From Massilia litorea (GTDB lineage Bacteria; Pseudomonadota; Gammaproteobacteria; Burkholderiales; Burkholderiaceae_D), in contig NZ_CP062941.1 in NCBI RefSeq assembly GCF_015101885.1, forward strand, positions 4,526,001 to 4,590,000: a stretch of DNA of 64,000 nt. Reading direction: 5' to 3'. How positions within the stretch are numbered: position 1 is the first letter of the stretch; every line of letters begins with the position of its first letter. Below, one piece after another: positions 27,399 through 35,263 of this stretch. A model generated the notes under the pieces. It made no database searches, was not told where the DNA came from, and worked only from the letters and a program-made list of their open reading frames with translations. Both the position numbers and the translations under genes were made by a program.

Positions 27399-27483
27399 AC
27401 GCGTGGGCTCAAGAGCCCACCCTACGTTACGCGACAGCCAGCGACTGTTGTGCACCGTAGGGTGGGCTCTTGAGCCCACGCGT
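27399..27483. repeat. 28-bp inverted repeat element
   Basis: Arms at 27399-27426 and 27456-27483 are perfect reverse complements (core GTGGGCTCAAGAGCCCAC, followed by CCTACG), separated by 29 bases. Each arm is itself a palindrome (GTGGGCTC-AA-GAGCCCAC). This nested form is typical of dispersed intergenic repeats. It lies between cysE and rlmB and may act as a transcription barrier. No T-run is present. Confidence 0.8.
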
Positions 27484-27525
27484 CAAACAGTGCTTGCAAC
27501 GAGGCTAAGGATTTAGCACCGGCTT

Positions 27526-28266
27526 TCAGACATTGATACCGCGCTGGCGGCGCGCTTCGTACAGGCAGACGCCCGAGGCGACCGAGACGTTCAGGCTCTC
27601 GACCGAGCCGAACATCGGGATGCTGACCAGCAGGTCGCAGGTCTCACGCGTCAGGCGGCGCATGCCCTCGCCTTCGGAACCCATCACCAGCGCCGTCGGG
27701 CCGGTGAAGTCGGCTTCGTACAGGCCCTTGTCGGCGTCGTCGGACGTGCCGATCAGCCAGATGCCGCGGTCCTTCAGCTCGCGCATGGTGCGCGCCAGGT
27801 TCGTCACCGTGATGTAGGGAACCGTCTCGGCAGCGCCGCTGGCGACCTTGGCGGCGGTGGCGTTCAGACCGACCGCGCGGTCCTTCGGCACGATGACCGC
27901 GTGCGCGCCGACGCCGTCGGCCACGCGCAGGCAGGCGCCCAGGTTGTGCGGATCGGTGATGCCGTCGAGGATCAGCAGCAGCGGCGGACCTTCGATTGCA
28001 TCGAGCAGCTCGTCAAGGTTGCGCGCCAGCGCCAGCTGGCTGGCGAAGGCGATCACGCCCTGGTGCCGGCGGGTGCCGACGATCTTGTCGAGGCGCGCGG
28101 CCTCGACCGGCATGACGCGCACGCCCGCCTCTTTCGCGTTGGCGATCAGGGCCTTCATGCGGGCGTCGTTGCGCTCGGCATCGACGAAAATTTCTTCCAC
28201 CGACTGCGCCTCATGGCGCAGGCGCGAGGTCACGGCGTGGAAGCCGAAAATCATTTTATTCTTCAT
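27526..28266 (-). CDS. rlmB: 23S rRNA (guanosine-2'-O-)-methyltransferase RlmB
   Basis: A 246-residue SPOUT-class methyltransferase that modifies G2251 of 23S rRNA with SAM. The N-terminal substrate-binding domain starts [11 protein letters not shown]. The knotted catalytic domain holds [42 protein letters not shown] and [16 protein letters not shown], all standard motifs. Its ATG overlaps the TGA of the upstream frame (28263-28868) by four bases, which ties it to the rnr transcript. Confidence 0.95.
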   Translation of the reverse strand: MKNKMIFGFHAVTSRLRHEAQSVEEIFVDAERNDARMKALIANAKEAGVRVMPVEAARLDKIVGTRRHQGVIAFASQLALARNLDELLDAIEGPPLLLILDGITDPHNLGACLRVADGVGAHAVIVPKDRAVGLNATAAKVASGAAETVPYITVTNLARTMRELKDRGIWLIGTSDDADKGLYEADFTGPTALVMGSEGEGMRRLTRETCDLLVSIPMFGSVESLNVSVASGVCLYEARRQRGINV

Positions 28267-28868
28267 GCGTTACTTTTCTTCTTGCTGCTCGTTTTGGATG
28301 GTGCACTCGCCGTCTTGGCGGCGGGCTTGGTGGCGACACTCTTTTTGGCGACACTCTTTTTGGCGACGCTCTTTTTTGCTGCCGGGGCGGGCACGGCAGC
28401 TTCCACTGCCGGCGCTGCTTCGACCTTGACGGCACGGGCGCGGCGCGGCTTGGCTGGCGCCTCATCCGCTACGGCGACCGGCGCCACGGCTTCGGCTGCC
28501 TTGGTGCGGCGTGCGCGTTTCGGTGCTGCTTCGGGCTCGGCCTGAACGACAGCAACTGCCTCGACCGGCGCCTCGGCGACTGCCTTGGCTTTGCGCGGAC
28601 GCTTGGCGGCAACCGGCGCAGCTGCAGGCTCAGGTGCCGGCGCCTGCTCCAGGACCGGCTGCGGCGCTACCACGGCGCCCATGTCGAGCGCGGCCGGCAG
28701 TTTGCGCGAACGGCGGGCGGGCTTCGCTTGCGCGGCATCGGCGATCGGCTCAGCGGCTTGCACCGCTGGCTGCTCCACCGGGGCCGGTGCAGCATTCGCC
28801 AGCTCGCGCGCGGCGGCGCGTTCCTTGCGCTCCTTGCGCGAACGCTTGGATTTACCGCCGCCCGTCAC
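28263..28868 (-). CDS. Lys/Ala-rich tail frame downstream of rnr, probably the displaced C terminus of RNase R
   Basis: This frame begins at GTG 28868, sharing GTGA with the rnr stop, and encodes 201 residues rich in Ala, Pro, Lys and Arg. It starts [21 protein letters not shown], a near copy of the end of the long rnr frame ([17 protein letters not shown]). Near the end are VAKKS repeats coded by three 15-bp direct repeats (28331-28375). The same frame stays open upstream into rnr, where one extra base near 28960 would join both. It ends in an ATGA overlap with rlmB. I judge it the original RNase R tail cut off by a one-base shift; a separate coupled protein is possible. Confidence 0.55.
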   Translation of the reverse strand: MTGGGKSKRSRKERKERAAARELANAAPAPVEQPAVQAAEPIADAAQAKPARRSRKLPAALDMGAVVAPQPVLEQAPAPEPAAAPVAAKRPRKAKAVAEAPVEAVAVVQAEPEAAPKRARRTKAAEAVAPVAVADEAPAKPRRARAVKVEAAPAVEAAVPAPAAKKSVAKKSVAKKSVATKPAAKTASAPSKTSSKKKSNA

Positions 28869-31402
28869 CTCGACGCCGTTGGCGGCAGCGTCGAATTGTG
28901 GCTGGGCTGGGCTCTGGTCCTGCTCTTGCTCTTGCCCGGCTTGCGGCAGTTGCGCCGCAGCTCGCGTGCTGCCGCGCGCTCCTTGCGTCCGCGGCGCGAA
29001 CGCTTCGAGCGGCTGCCCTTGCCTTCTTCGGCCAGGGCATTGCCGCCCTGGCGCGCCGCCGGCGCTGCCGCTGCTGCCGGCTGCGCGTTCGCACCGCGAT
29101 TGCGGTCCGACTTGTTCTCGCCACGACGGCTTGAGCCGCCCTGCTCGCGTTGCTGCACAGGCGCCGCGCCGGCATTGGCGTCCTGCGCCAGCACCAGGTC
29201 GATCTTGCGTGCTTCCAGGTCGACCTTGGCCACCTGCACGGTGACGCGGTCGGTCAGGCCGAAGGTTTTACCCGTACGCTCGCCGCGCAGCAGGTGGCGC
29301 GCTTCGTCGTACTGGAAATAATCTTCGCCCAGGCCCGTCACGTGGACCAGGCCTTCGACATACAGCTCGTCGAGCTGGACGAAGATGCCGAAGGTCGTCA
29401 CGCCGGCGACGATGCCGGTGAAGGACTCGCCCAGCTTGTCCTGCATGAAGTAACACTTGAGCCAGTTCTCGACGTCGCGCGACGCCTCGTCGGCGCGGCG
29501 CTCGTTGGCCGAGCAGTGCACGCCGAGCGCGTCCCAGATCGTCAGGTCCTTCTCGTCCTTGGCCTTGCCTTCGGCCTTGTCTTTCGCCTTCTGCTTGCGC
29601 GTGGCGTTCGACACGTTCGTGTTCAGCTTGGCGAGGTCGATTCCTTTCGGCTCGTATTTCTTGCCCGCCAGCACGGCCTTGATGGCGCGGTGGGTCAGCA
29701 GGTCGGGATAACGGCGGATCGGGCTGGTGAAGTGGGCATAGGCCTCGTAGGCCAGGCCGAAGTGGCCGACGTTGTCCGGGCTGTAGACGGCTTGCTGCAT
29801 CGAACGCAGCAGCATGGTCTGCAGCAGGGTCGCGTCCGGACGCTCCTTGATCTCGCGCATCAGGGCTGCGTAATCGCTCGCCTGCGGCTTCAGGCCGCCG
29901 CCCAGGTTCAGGCCCGTCATCTTGAGGAAGGTACGCAGCTGGTTCAGCTTTTCCTCGGTCGGCGTGGCGTGGATGCGGAAGGTGCCCGGGTGCTTGTGGC
30001 GGATCAGCAGGTCGGCGGCGCAGACGTTCGCGGCCAGCATGCACTCTTCAATCAGGCGGTGCGCATCGTTGCGGGTGCGCGGGATGATCTTTTCGATCTT
30101 GCCCATCGCATTGCAGACGATATAGGTCTCGGTCGTCTCGAAATCGATGGCGCCGCGCTCCTGGCGTGCCGCCAGCAGGGCATGGAACACGCCGTTCAGG
30201 TTCTGCAGGTGCGGCACGATGGCCGGACGGCGGCCCGCCTCTTCGCCGCGCGGATCCTTGAGGATATCGGCGACCTGGTTATAGGTCAGGCGCGCGGCCG
30301 AGTGGATCACGGCCGGATAGAACTGGTAGGCCTGCACGACGCCATCGCTGCTGACGACCATGTCGCAGACCAGGCTCAGGCGGTCGACCGCCGGGTTCAG
30401 CGAACACAGGCCGTTCGACAGCTTTTCCGGCAGCATCGGGATCACGCGGCGCGGGAAATAGACCGAGGTGCTGCGCTCAATGGCGTCGACATCCAGGCCG
30501 TCGTTCGGCTTCACATAGTGGCTGACGTCGGCGATGGCGACCAGCAGGCGGAAGCCGTTCTCGCGGCCGATCTTGACCGGCTCGCAATACACGGCATCGT
30601 CGAAGTCGCGTGCGTCTTCGCCGTCGATCGTCACCAGCGGCACGTCGCGCAGGTCGACGCGGTCGGCCAGGTCGGCATCGACCACTTCGTTCGGCAGCTT
30701 GTTCGCCTGCTTGAGCGCGTTCGGCGAGAACACGTGCGGCACGCCGAACTTGCGCACGGCGATCTCGATTTCCATGCCCGGGTCGTCCAGTTCGCCGAGC
30801 ACTTCGACGATGCGGCCGGTCGGCTGCTGGAAGCGGGCCGGCTGCTCGATCAGCTCGACGCTGACGACCTGGCCGGCCTTCGCCTTGCCCGGCGAGCCGG
30901 CGACCAGGATGTCCTGGTTCATGCGCTGGTCTTCGGGAGAGACGACCCAGACGCCGCCTTCGTTCAGCAGGCGCCCGATGACATGGGTATTGGCGCGTTC
31001 GACGACTTCGACGATCGTGCCTTCCAGGCGCCCGCGGCGGTCGGTACCGGTGACTTTCGCCAGCACGCGGTCGCCATGCAGCACTTTCTGCATTTCCTTA
31101 TCGTTCAGGAACAGGTCGTTGCCCGGCTCGTCGGGGATGACGAAGCCGAAGCCGTCGCGGTGGGCGCTGACCTTGCCGGCGATGAAGCCGCTCTGGTCTG
31201 CCAGAGAATAAGTGCCGTTGCCGCCGCTGCGGATCTGGCCATCGCGTTCCATCGCATTCAGGCGGCGGCCGAGGACTTCTTCGGCGGCGCTCTTGACGTT
31301 CAGGGCACGTGCGAGCGTGGTCGCATCGAGCGACGTGCCTGCATCACGGAACACGCCGAGAATTTCCTCTCGGCTAGGAATAGTATGAGTAGGTTGCTTC
31401 AA
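28865..31402 (-). CDS. rnr: Ribonuclease R (3' end frame-shifted)
   Basis: A 3'-5' exoribonuclease that degrades structured RNA and acts in rRNA quality control. From the N terminus: a winged-helix domain, two cold-shock domains (SGFIAGKVSAHRDGFGFVIPDE), the catalytic RNB domain with DLRDVPLVTIDGEDARDFDDAVY (metal-binding Asp residues), and an S1 domain (GESFTGIVAGVTTFGIFVQLDELYVEGLVHVTGL). A basic low-complexity tail follows and ends abruptly in RRNCRKPGKSKSRTRAQPSHN, which looks out of frame. The TTG at 31402 is the only plausible start. All enzymatic domains are intact. Confidence 0.93.
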   Translation of the reverse strand: MKQPTHTIPSREEILGVFRDAGTSLDATTLARALNVKSAAEEVLGRRLNAMERDGQIRSGGNGTYSLADQSGFIAGKVSAHRDGFGFVIPDEPGNDLFLNDKEMQKVLHGDRVLAKVTGTDRRGRLEGTIVEVVERANTHVIGRLLNEGGVWVVSPEDQRMNQDILVAGSPGKAKAGQVVSVELIEQPARFQQPTGRIVEVLGELDDPGMEIEIAVRKFGVPHVFSPNALKQANKLPNEVVDADLADRVDLRDVPLVTIDGEDARDFDDAVYCEPVKIGRENGFRLLVAIADVSHYVKPNDGLDVDAIERSTSVYFPRRVIPMLPEKLSNGLCSLNPAVDRLSLVCDMVVSSDGVVQAYQFYPAVIHSAARLTYNQVADILKDPRGEEAGRRPAIVPHLQNLNGVFHALLAARQERGAIDFETTETYIVCNAMGKIEKIIPRTRNDAHRLIEECMLAANVCAADLLIRHKHPGTFRIHATPTEEKLNQLRTFLKMTGLNLGGGLKPQASDYAALMREIKERPDATLLQTMLLRSMQQAVYSPDNVGHFGLAYEAYAHFTSPIRRYPDLLTHRAIKAVLAGKKYEPKGIDLAKLNTNVSNATRKQKAKDKAEGKAKDEKDLTIWDALGVHCSANERRADEASRDVENWLKCYFMQDKLGESFTGIVAGVTTFGIFVQLDELYVEGLVHVTGLGEDYFQYDEARHLLRGERTGKTFGLTDRVTVQVAKVDLEARKIDLVLAQDANAGAAPVQQREQGGSSRRGENKSDRNRGANAQPAAAAAPAARQGGNALAEEGKGSRSKRSRRGRKERAAARELRRNCRKPGKSKSRTRAQPSHNSTLPPTASR

Positions 31403-31554
31403 ATCGTTTTCTTGAATTTCTTATTAATGAGGTTCCGGACCGGCCGGCACCCTGGTTGGATTGACACCTTGTCAGGCGTAGTGTAACGGAGGACGACAGG
31501 ATTCGCCTAACGAAGCGTGCCCGCGTCGATGCTGCGGCCTCGACAGGCGGGTCT

Positions 31555-31582
31555 TTGACTTTTGCAAACCTTCCGCTATAAT
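31555..31582 (+). promoter_or_regulatory. Sigma-70 promoter of the tRNA-Leu cluster
   Basis: TTGACT at 31555-31560 and TATAAT at 31577-31582 with a 16-base spacer, a near-consensus promoter pointing to the three tRNA-Leu genes that begin 204 bases downstream. TCTCGGCTCTTTCGC after the -10 is G/C-rich, as in stringently controlled promoters. Confidence 0.85.
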
Positions 31583-31726
31583 CTCGGCTCTTTCGCAACG
31601 ACAGTATTGTGAAGCGAAGGAAAAGCAGCGGCAGTAAAAGGATTTCTGCGCTGGAGCGACGAAAGTTGATCTAGCGAAAAACAGGAAAGCCTGATATTGT
31701 ATCAGCTTCACCGTTTGACGACGTAG

Positions 31727-31746
31727 CCTGTGCTCCCGAGCGCAGG
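31727..31746 (+). repeat. Hairpin repeat, copy 1, before the first tRNA-Leu
   Basis: CCTGTGCT-CCCG-AGCGCAGG. The same 20-base hairpin recurs before the second tRNA-Leu (31910-31929, with AGCACAGG), both preceded by GTAG and followed by ACT. It marks a duplicated spacer-plus-tRNA unit. Confidence 0.75.
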
Positions 31747-31785
31747 ACTCATCACCCGAATGGTGTTGGCTGCAGCAGCAGAAAT

Positions 31786-31870
31786 GCCCACGTGGCGGAA
31801 TTGGTAGACGCGCATGGTTCAGGTCCATGTGCCGCGAGGTGTGGGGGTTCGAGTCCCTCCGTGGGCACCA
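31786..31870 (+). tRNA. tRNA-Leu(CAG), copy 1
   Basis: An 85-base class II tRNA with acceptor GCCCACG/CGTGGGC, anticodon loop TTCAGGT (CAG, reads CUG), long variable arm, T-arm GTTCGAGTC and encoded CCA. It is identical in sequence to the next two copies. Confidence 0.97.
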
Positions 31871-31909
31871 CTCTACTGGCAGTAAGTCCGCAGCAGTATC
31901 AGCATGTAG

Positions 31910-31929
31910 CCTGTGCTCCCGAGCACAGG
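31910..31929 (+). repeat. Hairpin repeat, copy 2, between tRNA-Leu copies 1 and 2
   Basis: CCTGTGCT-CCCG-AGCACAGG, a perfect 8-bp stem. It is a second copy of the element at 31727-31746 with one base change. Confidence 0.75.
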
Positions 31930-31969
31930 ACTGCAAAGGTAGCATGTAGTTAGATTGAGCAGTACCAGT

Positions 31970-32054
31970 GCCCACGTGGCGGAATTGGTAGACGCGCATG
32001 GTTCAGGTCCATGTGCCGCGAGGTGTGGGGGTTCGAGTCCCTCCGTGGGCACCA
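31970..32054 (+). tRNA. tRNA-Leu(CAG), copy 2
   Basis: Identical to copy 1 over all 85 bases, including CCA. The 99-base spacer before it contains the repeated CCTGTGCT hairpin. Confidence 0.97.
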
Positions 32055-32104
32055 TCTACTGGCAGTACTCCGCAATATCTTGTTGTACCTGGTTGTATTT
32101 GTAG

Positions 32105-32189
32105 GCCCACGTGGCGGAATTGGTAGACGCGCATGGTTCAGGTCCATGTGCCGCGAGGTGTGGGGGTTCGAGTCCCTCCGTGGGCACCA
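32105..32189 (+). tRNA. tRNA-Leu(CAG), copy 3
   Basis: Identical to copies 1 and 2. It is separated from copy 2 by 50 bases and followed by the cluster terminator. CUG is the main Leu codon in this high-GC genome, which explains the dosage. Confidence 0.97.
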
Positions 32190-32215
32190 AAGTTTTCTGG
32201 TTGATGGCTGACCGG

Positions 32216-32259
32216 CGCAAAACGCCGCAATCCTTGCAAAAGGTTTGCGGCGTTTTGCG
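32216..32259 (+). terminator. Terminator of the tRNA-Leu cluster
   Basis: CGCAAAACGCCGCAA (32216-32230) pairs perfectly with TTGCGGCGTTTTGCG (32245-32259) across a 14-base loop. The arm's own A/T-rich stretch allows termination from either side, so it may also serve the convergent cueR gene. Confidence 0.8.
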
Positions 32260-32274
32260 TTGTGCGCCCTCTTT

Positions 32275-32673
32275 CTATCCTGCCGCCAGGTCGTCGAGAA
32301 TCGGGCAATCGGCGCGCTCGTCGCCGTGGCAGGACGCCGCCAGCTTGGCCAGCGTGCGCTTCATTGCCTCCATCTCGGCAATTTTCTTTTCCAGCTCTCC
32401 GATATGGCTGCGCGCCAAGGCCCGTACGTCGGCGCTGGCGCGCGCCTTGTCCTGCCACAGGGCCAGCAATTCCCGGATCTGTTCCAGCGAAAAGCCCAGC
32501 GCCCGCGCGCGGTGGATGAATTGCAGCACCTGCACATCGCGCTGCGCATACAGCCGGTAGCCGGCATCGGTGCGCCGGGCGGCATCGATCAGGCCGATGG
32601 ACTCGTAATGGCGGATCATCTTGCTCGATACGCCAGAGGCTTTGGCCGCTTCGCCGATATTCAATACTTCCAT
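32275..32673 (-). CDS. cueR: Copper-responsive MerR-family regulator CueR
   Basis: A 132-residue activator. The N-terminal MerR helix-turn-helix (NIGEAAKASGVSSKMIRHYESIGLI) is followed by the dimerisation helix and a metal-binding loop with Cys115 and Cys123 (CHGDERADCPILDDL), matching the C-x7-C Cu(I)/Ag(I) site of CueR. The ATG at 32673 has AGGAG six bases upstream. Longer in-frame forms would start within the operator. It should activate copA, 27 kb away, and its own promoter. In many relatives copA and cueR are adjacent, so their separation here is unusual. Confidence 0.95.
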   Translation of the reverse strand: MEVLNIGEAAKASGVSSKMIRHYESIGLIDAARRTDAGYRLYAQRDVQVLQFIHRARALGFSLEQIRELLALWQDKARASADVRALARSHIGELEKKIAEMEAMKRTLAKLAASCHGDERADCPILDDLAAG

Positions 32674-32696
32674 GTTCGCTCCTGTTATCGGAAAGC

Positions 32697-32727
32697 AGGA
32701 TACACCTTCCCATCGTGGGAAGCGCAA
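32697..32727 (-). promoter_or_regulatory. CueR-type autoregulated promoter
   Basis: On the minus strand, -35 TTGCGC, a 19-base spacer and -10 TATCCT. The spacer holds the palindrome CTTCCC-ACGAT-GGGAAG. It is built exactly like the copA promoter at 5635-5665, which supports one CueR regulon. Confidence 0.87.
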
Positions 32728-32844
32728 GCCAAAGCCCGGTCTGCGCAGGATATGGAGTATGCTCGGGGCACGATGAAGGCATTCGGAGCCCCTATCGGGA
32801 CAGCCGTTGCGAAAAGCTCATCGTTGTTAAATAATAGGTTTAGA

Positions 32845-32942
32845 GCACCTAACAAAACCGTCAGGGCAAGGCGCATCGTCGAAGACAGTACGCTGGTACG
32901 GCGAGACGAATGCAACGCAGCCATGGCGGATTTGTTAGGCGC
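32845..32942. repeat. 98-bp imperfect hairpin with attC-like ends
   Basis: The ends GCACCTAAC (32845-32853) and GTTAGGCGC (32934-32942) are inverted and fit the integron attC core boxes RYYYAAC (ACCTAAC) and GTTRRRY (GTTAGGC). Imperfect pairing continues inward (CAAAACCGTCAGGGC against the complement of GCCATGGCGGATTTG, then GCATCGTC against GACGAATGC) to a tip GTAC-GCTG-GTAC. It lies between cueR and the phasin gene, ending 55 bases before the phasin ATG. It could be an attC relic, a dispersed hairpin repeat, or a structured mRNA leader. Confidence 0.6.
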
Positions 32943-32997
32943 TCGTGTTAGTCCGCAGGTCGCCGATCGCTTTAACGACAAAACCGAGGAGACATTG

Positions 32998-33591
32998 ATG
33001 TTCACGAGTCCGGAACAATTCGCATCCGCTACCAAAACCCTGTTTGACCTGCAAATGCAGACCTTCGACATGCTTGCCAACAAGACGGTGAAGGGTTTGG
33101 AGCAGGTGATGGCCCTGAACATGGCCACCGCCCGCAGCACCATGGACAAGACGCTCGAGGCCAGCCGCGACCTCTCGCAGGCACGCGACGCCCGCGCCGC
33201 GTTCGACGCACTCTCGGCGCGCATGACCCCGGATATGTCCGGCGGCGTCGAGTACCGCGACCAGATGAAGGTGATTATCGAGGAGATGCAAAGCGAATTC
33301 CGCCGCGCCGCCGACGTCCACGTGGCCGAGGCGAAAAGCACGCTGTCGGCGCTGATCTACGACGTCACGCAAAACGTCAAACCGGGTTCGGAAAACGCGG
33401 TCGAGATCATCAAGGCCGCGATCGAGAATGCCTTCAAGGGCTACGAGCAGGTGACCCAGGCCACGCGCGACGCGGTCAAGAATGTCGAGGAGCAGATCGC
33501 CAAGGCTTCTTCGCTCGTCACGCCGGGAGCGGACAAGGCCGCTTCAGGCACCCAGCCAGGTGCACAGCAAGGCGACAAGCCTGCGCAGTAA
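32998..33591 (+). CDS. Phasin family protein
   Basis: A 197-residue phasin coating polyhydroxyalkanoate granules and controlling their size. It begins MFTSPEQFASATKTLFDLQMQTFDMLANKTVKGLEQVMALN, the Phasin_2 family pattern, followed by long amphipathic helices without Cys or Trp. The C-terminal 25 residues are Ala/Gly/Gln/Lys-rich and disordered. The ATG at 32998 has GAGGAG six to eight bases upstream. The in-frame region before it, back to 32245, is not coding. The structured element at 32845-32942 lies in its probable leader. Confidence 0.9.
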   Translation: MFTSPEQFASATKTLFDLQMQTFDMLANKTVKGLEQVMALNMATARSTMDKTLEASRDLSQARDARAAFDALSARMTPDMSGGVEYRDQMKVIIEEMQSEFRRAADVHVAEAKSTLSALIYDVTQNVKPGSENAVEIIKAAIENAFKGYEQVTQATRDAVKNVEEQIAKASSLVTPGADKAASGTQPGAQQGDKPAQ

Positions 33592-33604
33592 GAGATCGTC
33601 AACC

Positions 33605-33630
33605 GACAGGGCGGCTTGCGCCGCCCTGTC
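33605..33630. terminator. Terminator between phasin and tssA
   Basis: GACAGGGCGGC-TTGC-GCCGCCCTGTC, an 11-bp perfect stem followed by TTCCTCGTT. It lies between convergent stops, 14 bases after the phasin gene, and may serve both. Confidence 0.8.
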
Positions 33631-33638
33631 TTCCTCGT

Positions 33639-34640
33639 TCACCCCTGCTCTTCCCGCACGATTCCCAGCAGTTCCTCCACATGGGCCAGCGCGCCCGCGT
33701 CCTTCACGACTGCTTTCAGCCACAGGTGCAGCGGCTGCTCGCCCCAGTGCGCCGCCTTCTCGGCCAGGTAGGCGACCGGGCTGTGCGGCTCGGTCTGGCG
33801 GAAGTAGTCGGCCACCGCGCGCAGCTGGCCCAGCGCCTGGGCGCGACTCGCGATTACGCCGGCAAAGGCCGGCAAGGCCGCTGCCGCCGGAACGACGGCG
33901 CCTGATGGCGCCAGCGCCGCCGGCGCCGTCGCAGCAGCGGCAAGGACCGCGCCCGCGGCTGGCGTGACGAAATGCGCCAGGTTCTGCAATGCCGTGCGTG
34001 CGCCGCTGAAGCCGGGACCGTCGGCGCCGAGGCGCGTGTCGACCGCTTTTTCCAGCTCGGCCAGCGCAGCCAGGCAGTGGTCGCAGTCCTCGAGCAAGGC
34101 TTGCTGGAAGCCTTTCGAGGTCTTGCCGCGCGCCGCCTCGACATTGGCGATCGCCTCGGCGCCATGGGCACGCGCCGCTTCGATGTCGCGCATCGAAATG
34201 GCCGTGCCTTCGGTCACCGGACATTCGGTCACCAGCTGCGGCACGCGCGCCGCGATCCAGCACAGGTTGCCGATGCGCCGCTCGTAGCCGTCTTCGTCGG
34301 GCTGCGGATACAGACCGCCCCAATAACGCTCGCACAGGGCGGCCACGACCGACAGCGCGTCGCCGAGGCTGCGCAGCCCGCCCGTCTTCGCGCCCGCTTC
34401 GGCCAGCCAGACGGCCAGCTGCAGGTCCTTGCTGCGCGTCTCCAGCAGCAGCGCGCAGCGTTTGGTCACGAACTTCCAGTCCGCTTCCTTGAGCGTCGTG
34501 ACCCAGGCGCCCTGCTCGATCGACGGATCGTCGGCCTTGCGCGCCTGGGCGATCGCGTCGATTTCGGGCGAGAACGCGAGGTCCTCGCCGCAAGGGGAAG
34601 CGGCGCTGACCGGCTTGAGTAAAGTGTCGACCTTGAACAT
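33639..34640 (-). CDS. tssA: Type VI secretion cap/assembly protein TssA (short form)
   Basis: A 333-residue TssA with the ImpA N-terminal domain (LLKPVSAASPCGEDLAFSPEIDAIAQARK, WKFVTKRCALLLETRSKDLQLAVWLAEA, GGLYPQPDEDGYERRI) and the C-terminal block SRAQALGQLRAVADYFRQTEPHSPVAYLAEKAAHWGEQPLHLWLKAV. TssA primes baseplate assembly and tube/sheath polymerisation. It starts 14 bases after the stop of the truncated tssH, so both were once one operon. Only tssA, tssF and tssG look complete in this window. Confidence 0.9.
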   Translation of the reverse strand: MFKVDTLLKPVSAASPCGEDLAFSPEIDAIAQARKADDPSIEQGAWVTTLKEADWKFVTKRCALLLETRSKDLQLAVWLAEAGAKTGGLRSLGDALSVVAALCERYWGGLYPQPDEDGYERRIGNLCWIAARVPQLVTECPVTEGTAISMRDIEAARAHGAEAIANVEAARGKTSKGFQQALLEDCDHCLAALAELEKAVDTRLGADGPGFSGARTALQNLAHFVTPAAGAVLAAAATAPAALAPSGAVVPAAAALPAFAGVIASRAQALGQLRAVADYFRQTEPHSPVAYLAEKAAHWGEQPLHLWLKAVVKDAGALAHVEELLGIVREEQG

Positions 34641-34654
34641 GTTCGCTCCCTGCC

Positions 34655-35206
34655 TCAGGCCGCTGCATCGATCGCGTACTTGAACTTGCCCGCCCTGGTC
34701 GCCCCGACCTTGATGCGCGCGATCGCCCCGCCCTCGGCCATCTTCGCCAGCACGCTGTCGGCGATCTCGGGCAGCAGCGTGCCGTTCAGGATGGTGTCGA
34801 CATTGCGTGCGCCGGAATCGACCTCGGTGCAGCGCGAGAGGACGGCATTGACCAGCGCCTCGTCATATTCAAACGTCGCGCCATGGTTGTCGCGCACGCG
34901 CTGGCCGATGCGGTTCAGTTTCAGGCGGATGATGTTGGCCAGCACCTCGTCCGCAATCGGGTAGAAAGGCACGGTCGCCAGGCGTCCCAGGAAGGCCGGC
35001 TTGAACTGCTTCATCAGCTGGGGACGGATCAGCTGCGCCAGTTCGTCGGGCTTGGGCATCTCGGCCGGCGTCTTGTTCAGGCAAGCCTGCATCATCGTAC
35101 TCGACGCCGTGTTCGAGGTCAGGATGATGATCGTGTTGCGGAAATCGATCTGGCGCCCTTCGGCGTCGTCCAGTACACCCTTGTCGAAGACCTGGAAGAT
35201 CAGCAT
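34655..35206 (-). pseudogene. tssH: 5'-truncated tssH (ClpV) ATPase
   Basis: Only about the last 183 residues of the roughly 880-residue ClpV are present. Homology begins abruptly at FQVFDKGVLDDAEGRQIDFRNTIIILTSN in the second AAA+ domain (sensor-1 in LTSN) and continues through the Arg-finger FLGRLATVPFYPI to the end of the C-terminal small domain. Walker A and B, the first AAA+ domain and the N-terminal domain are missing. Upstream DNA belongs to another gene on the opposite strand. The product could not recycle T6SS sheath. The break lies near 35196-35206. Confidence 0.9.
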
Positions 35207-35263
35207 GGATTTTCCCGGAGCGTTTCTAATCGAGGCAGGAACGTCCATCTTAGGAGGTATGCC

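Noticed and set aside
31786..32189. Repeated units of 85 bases, checked as a possible CRISPR array.
   Set aside because: The repeats fold as tRNA-Leu with CCA ends and have unequal spacers; they are tRNA genes.
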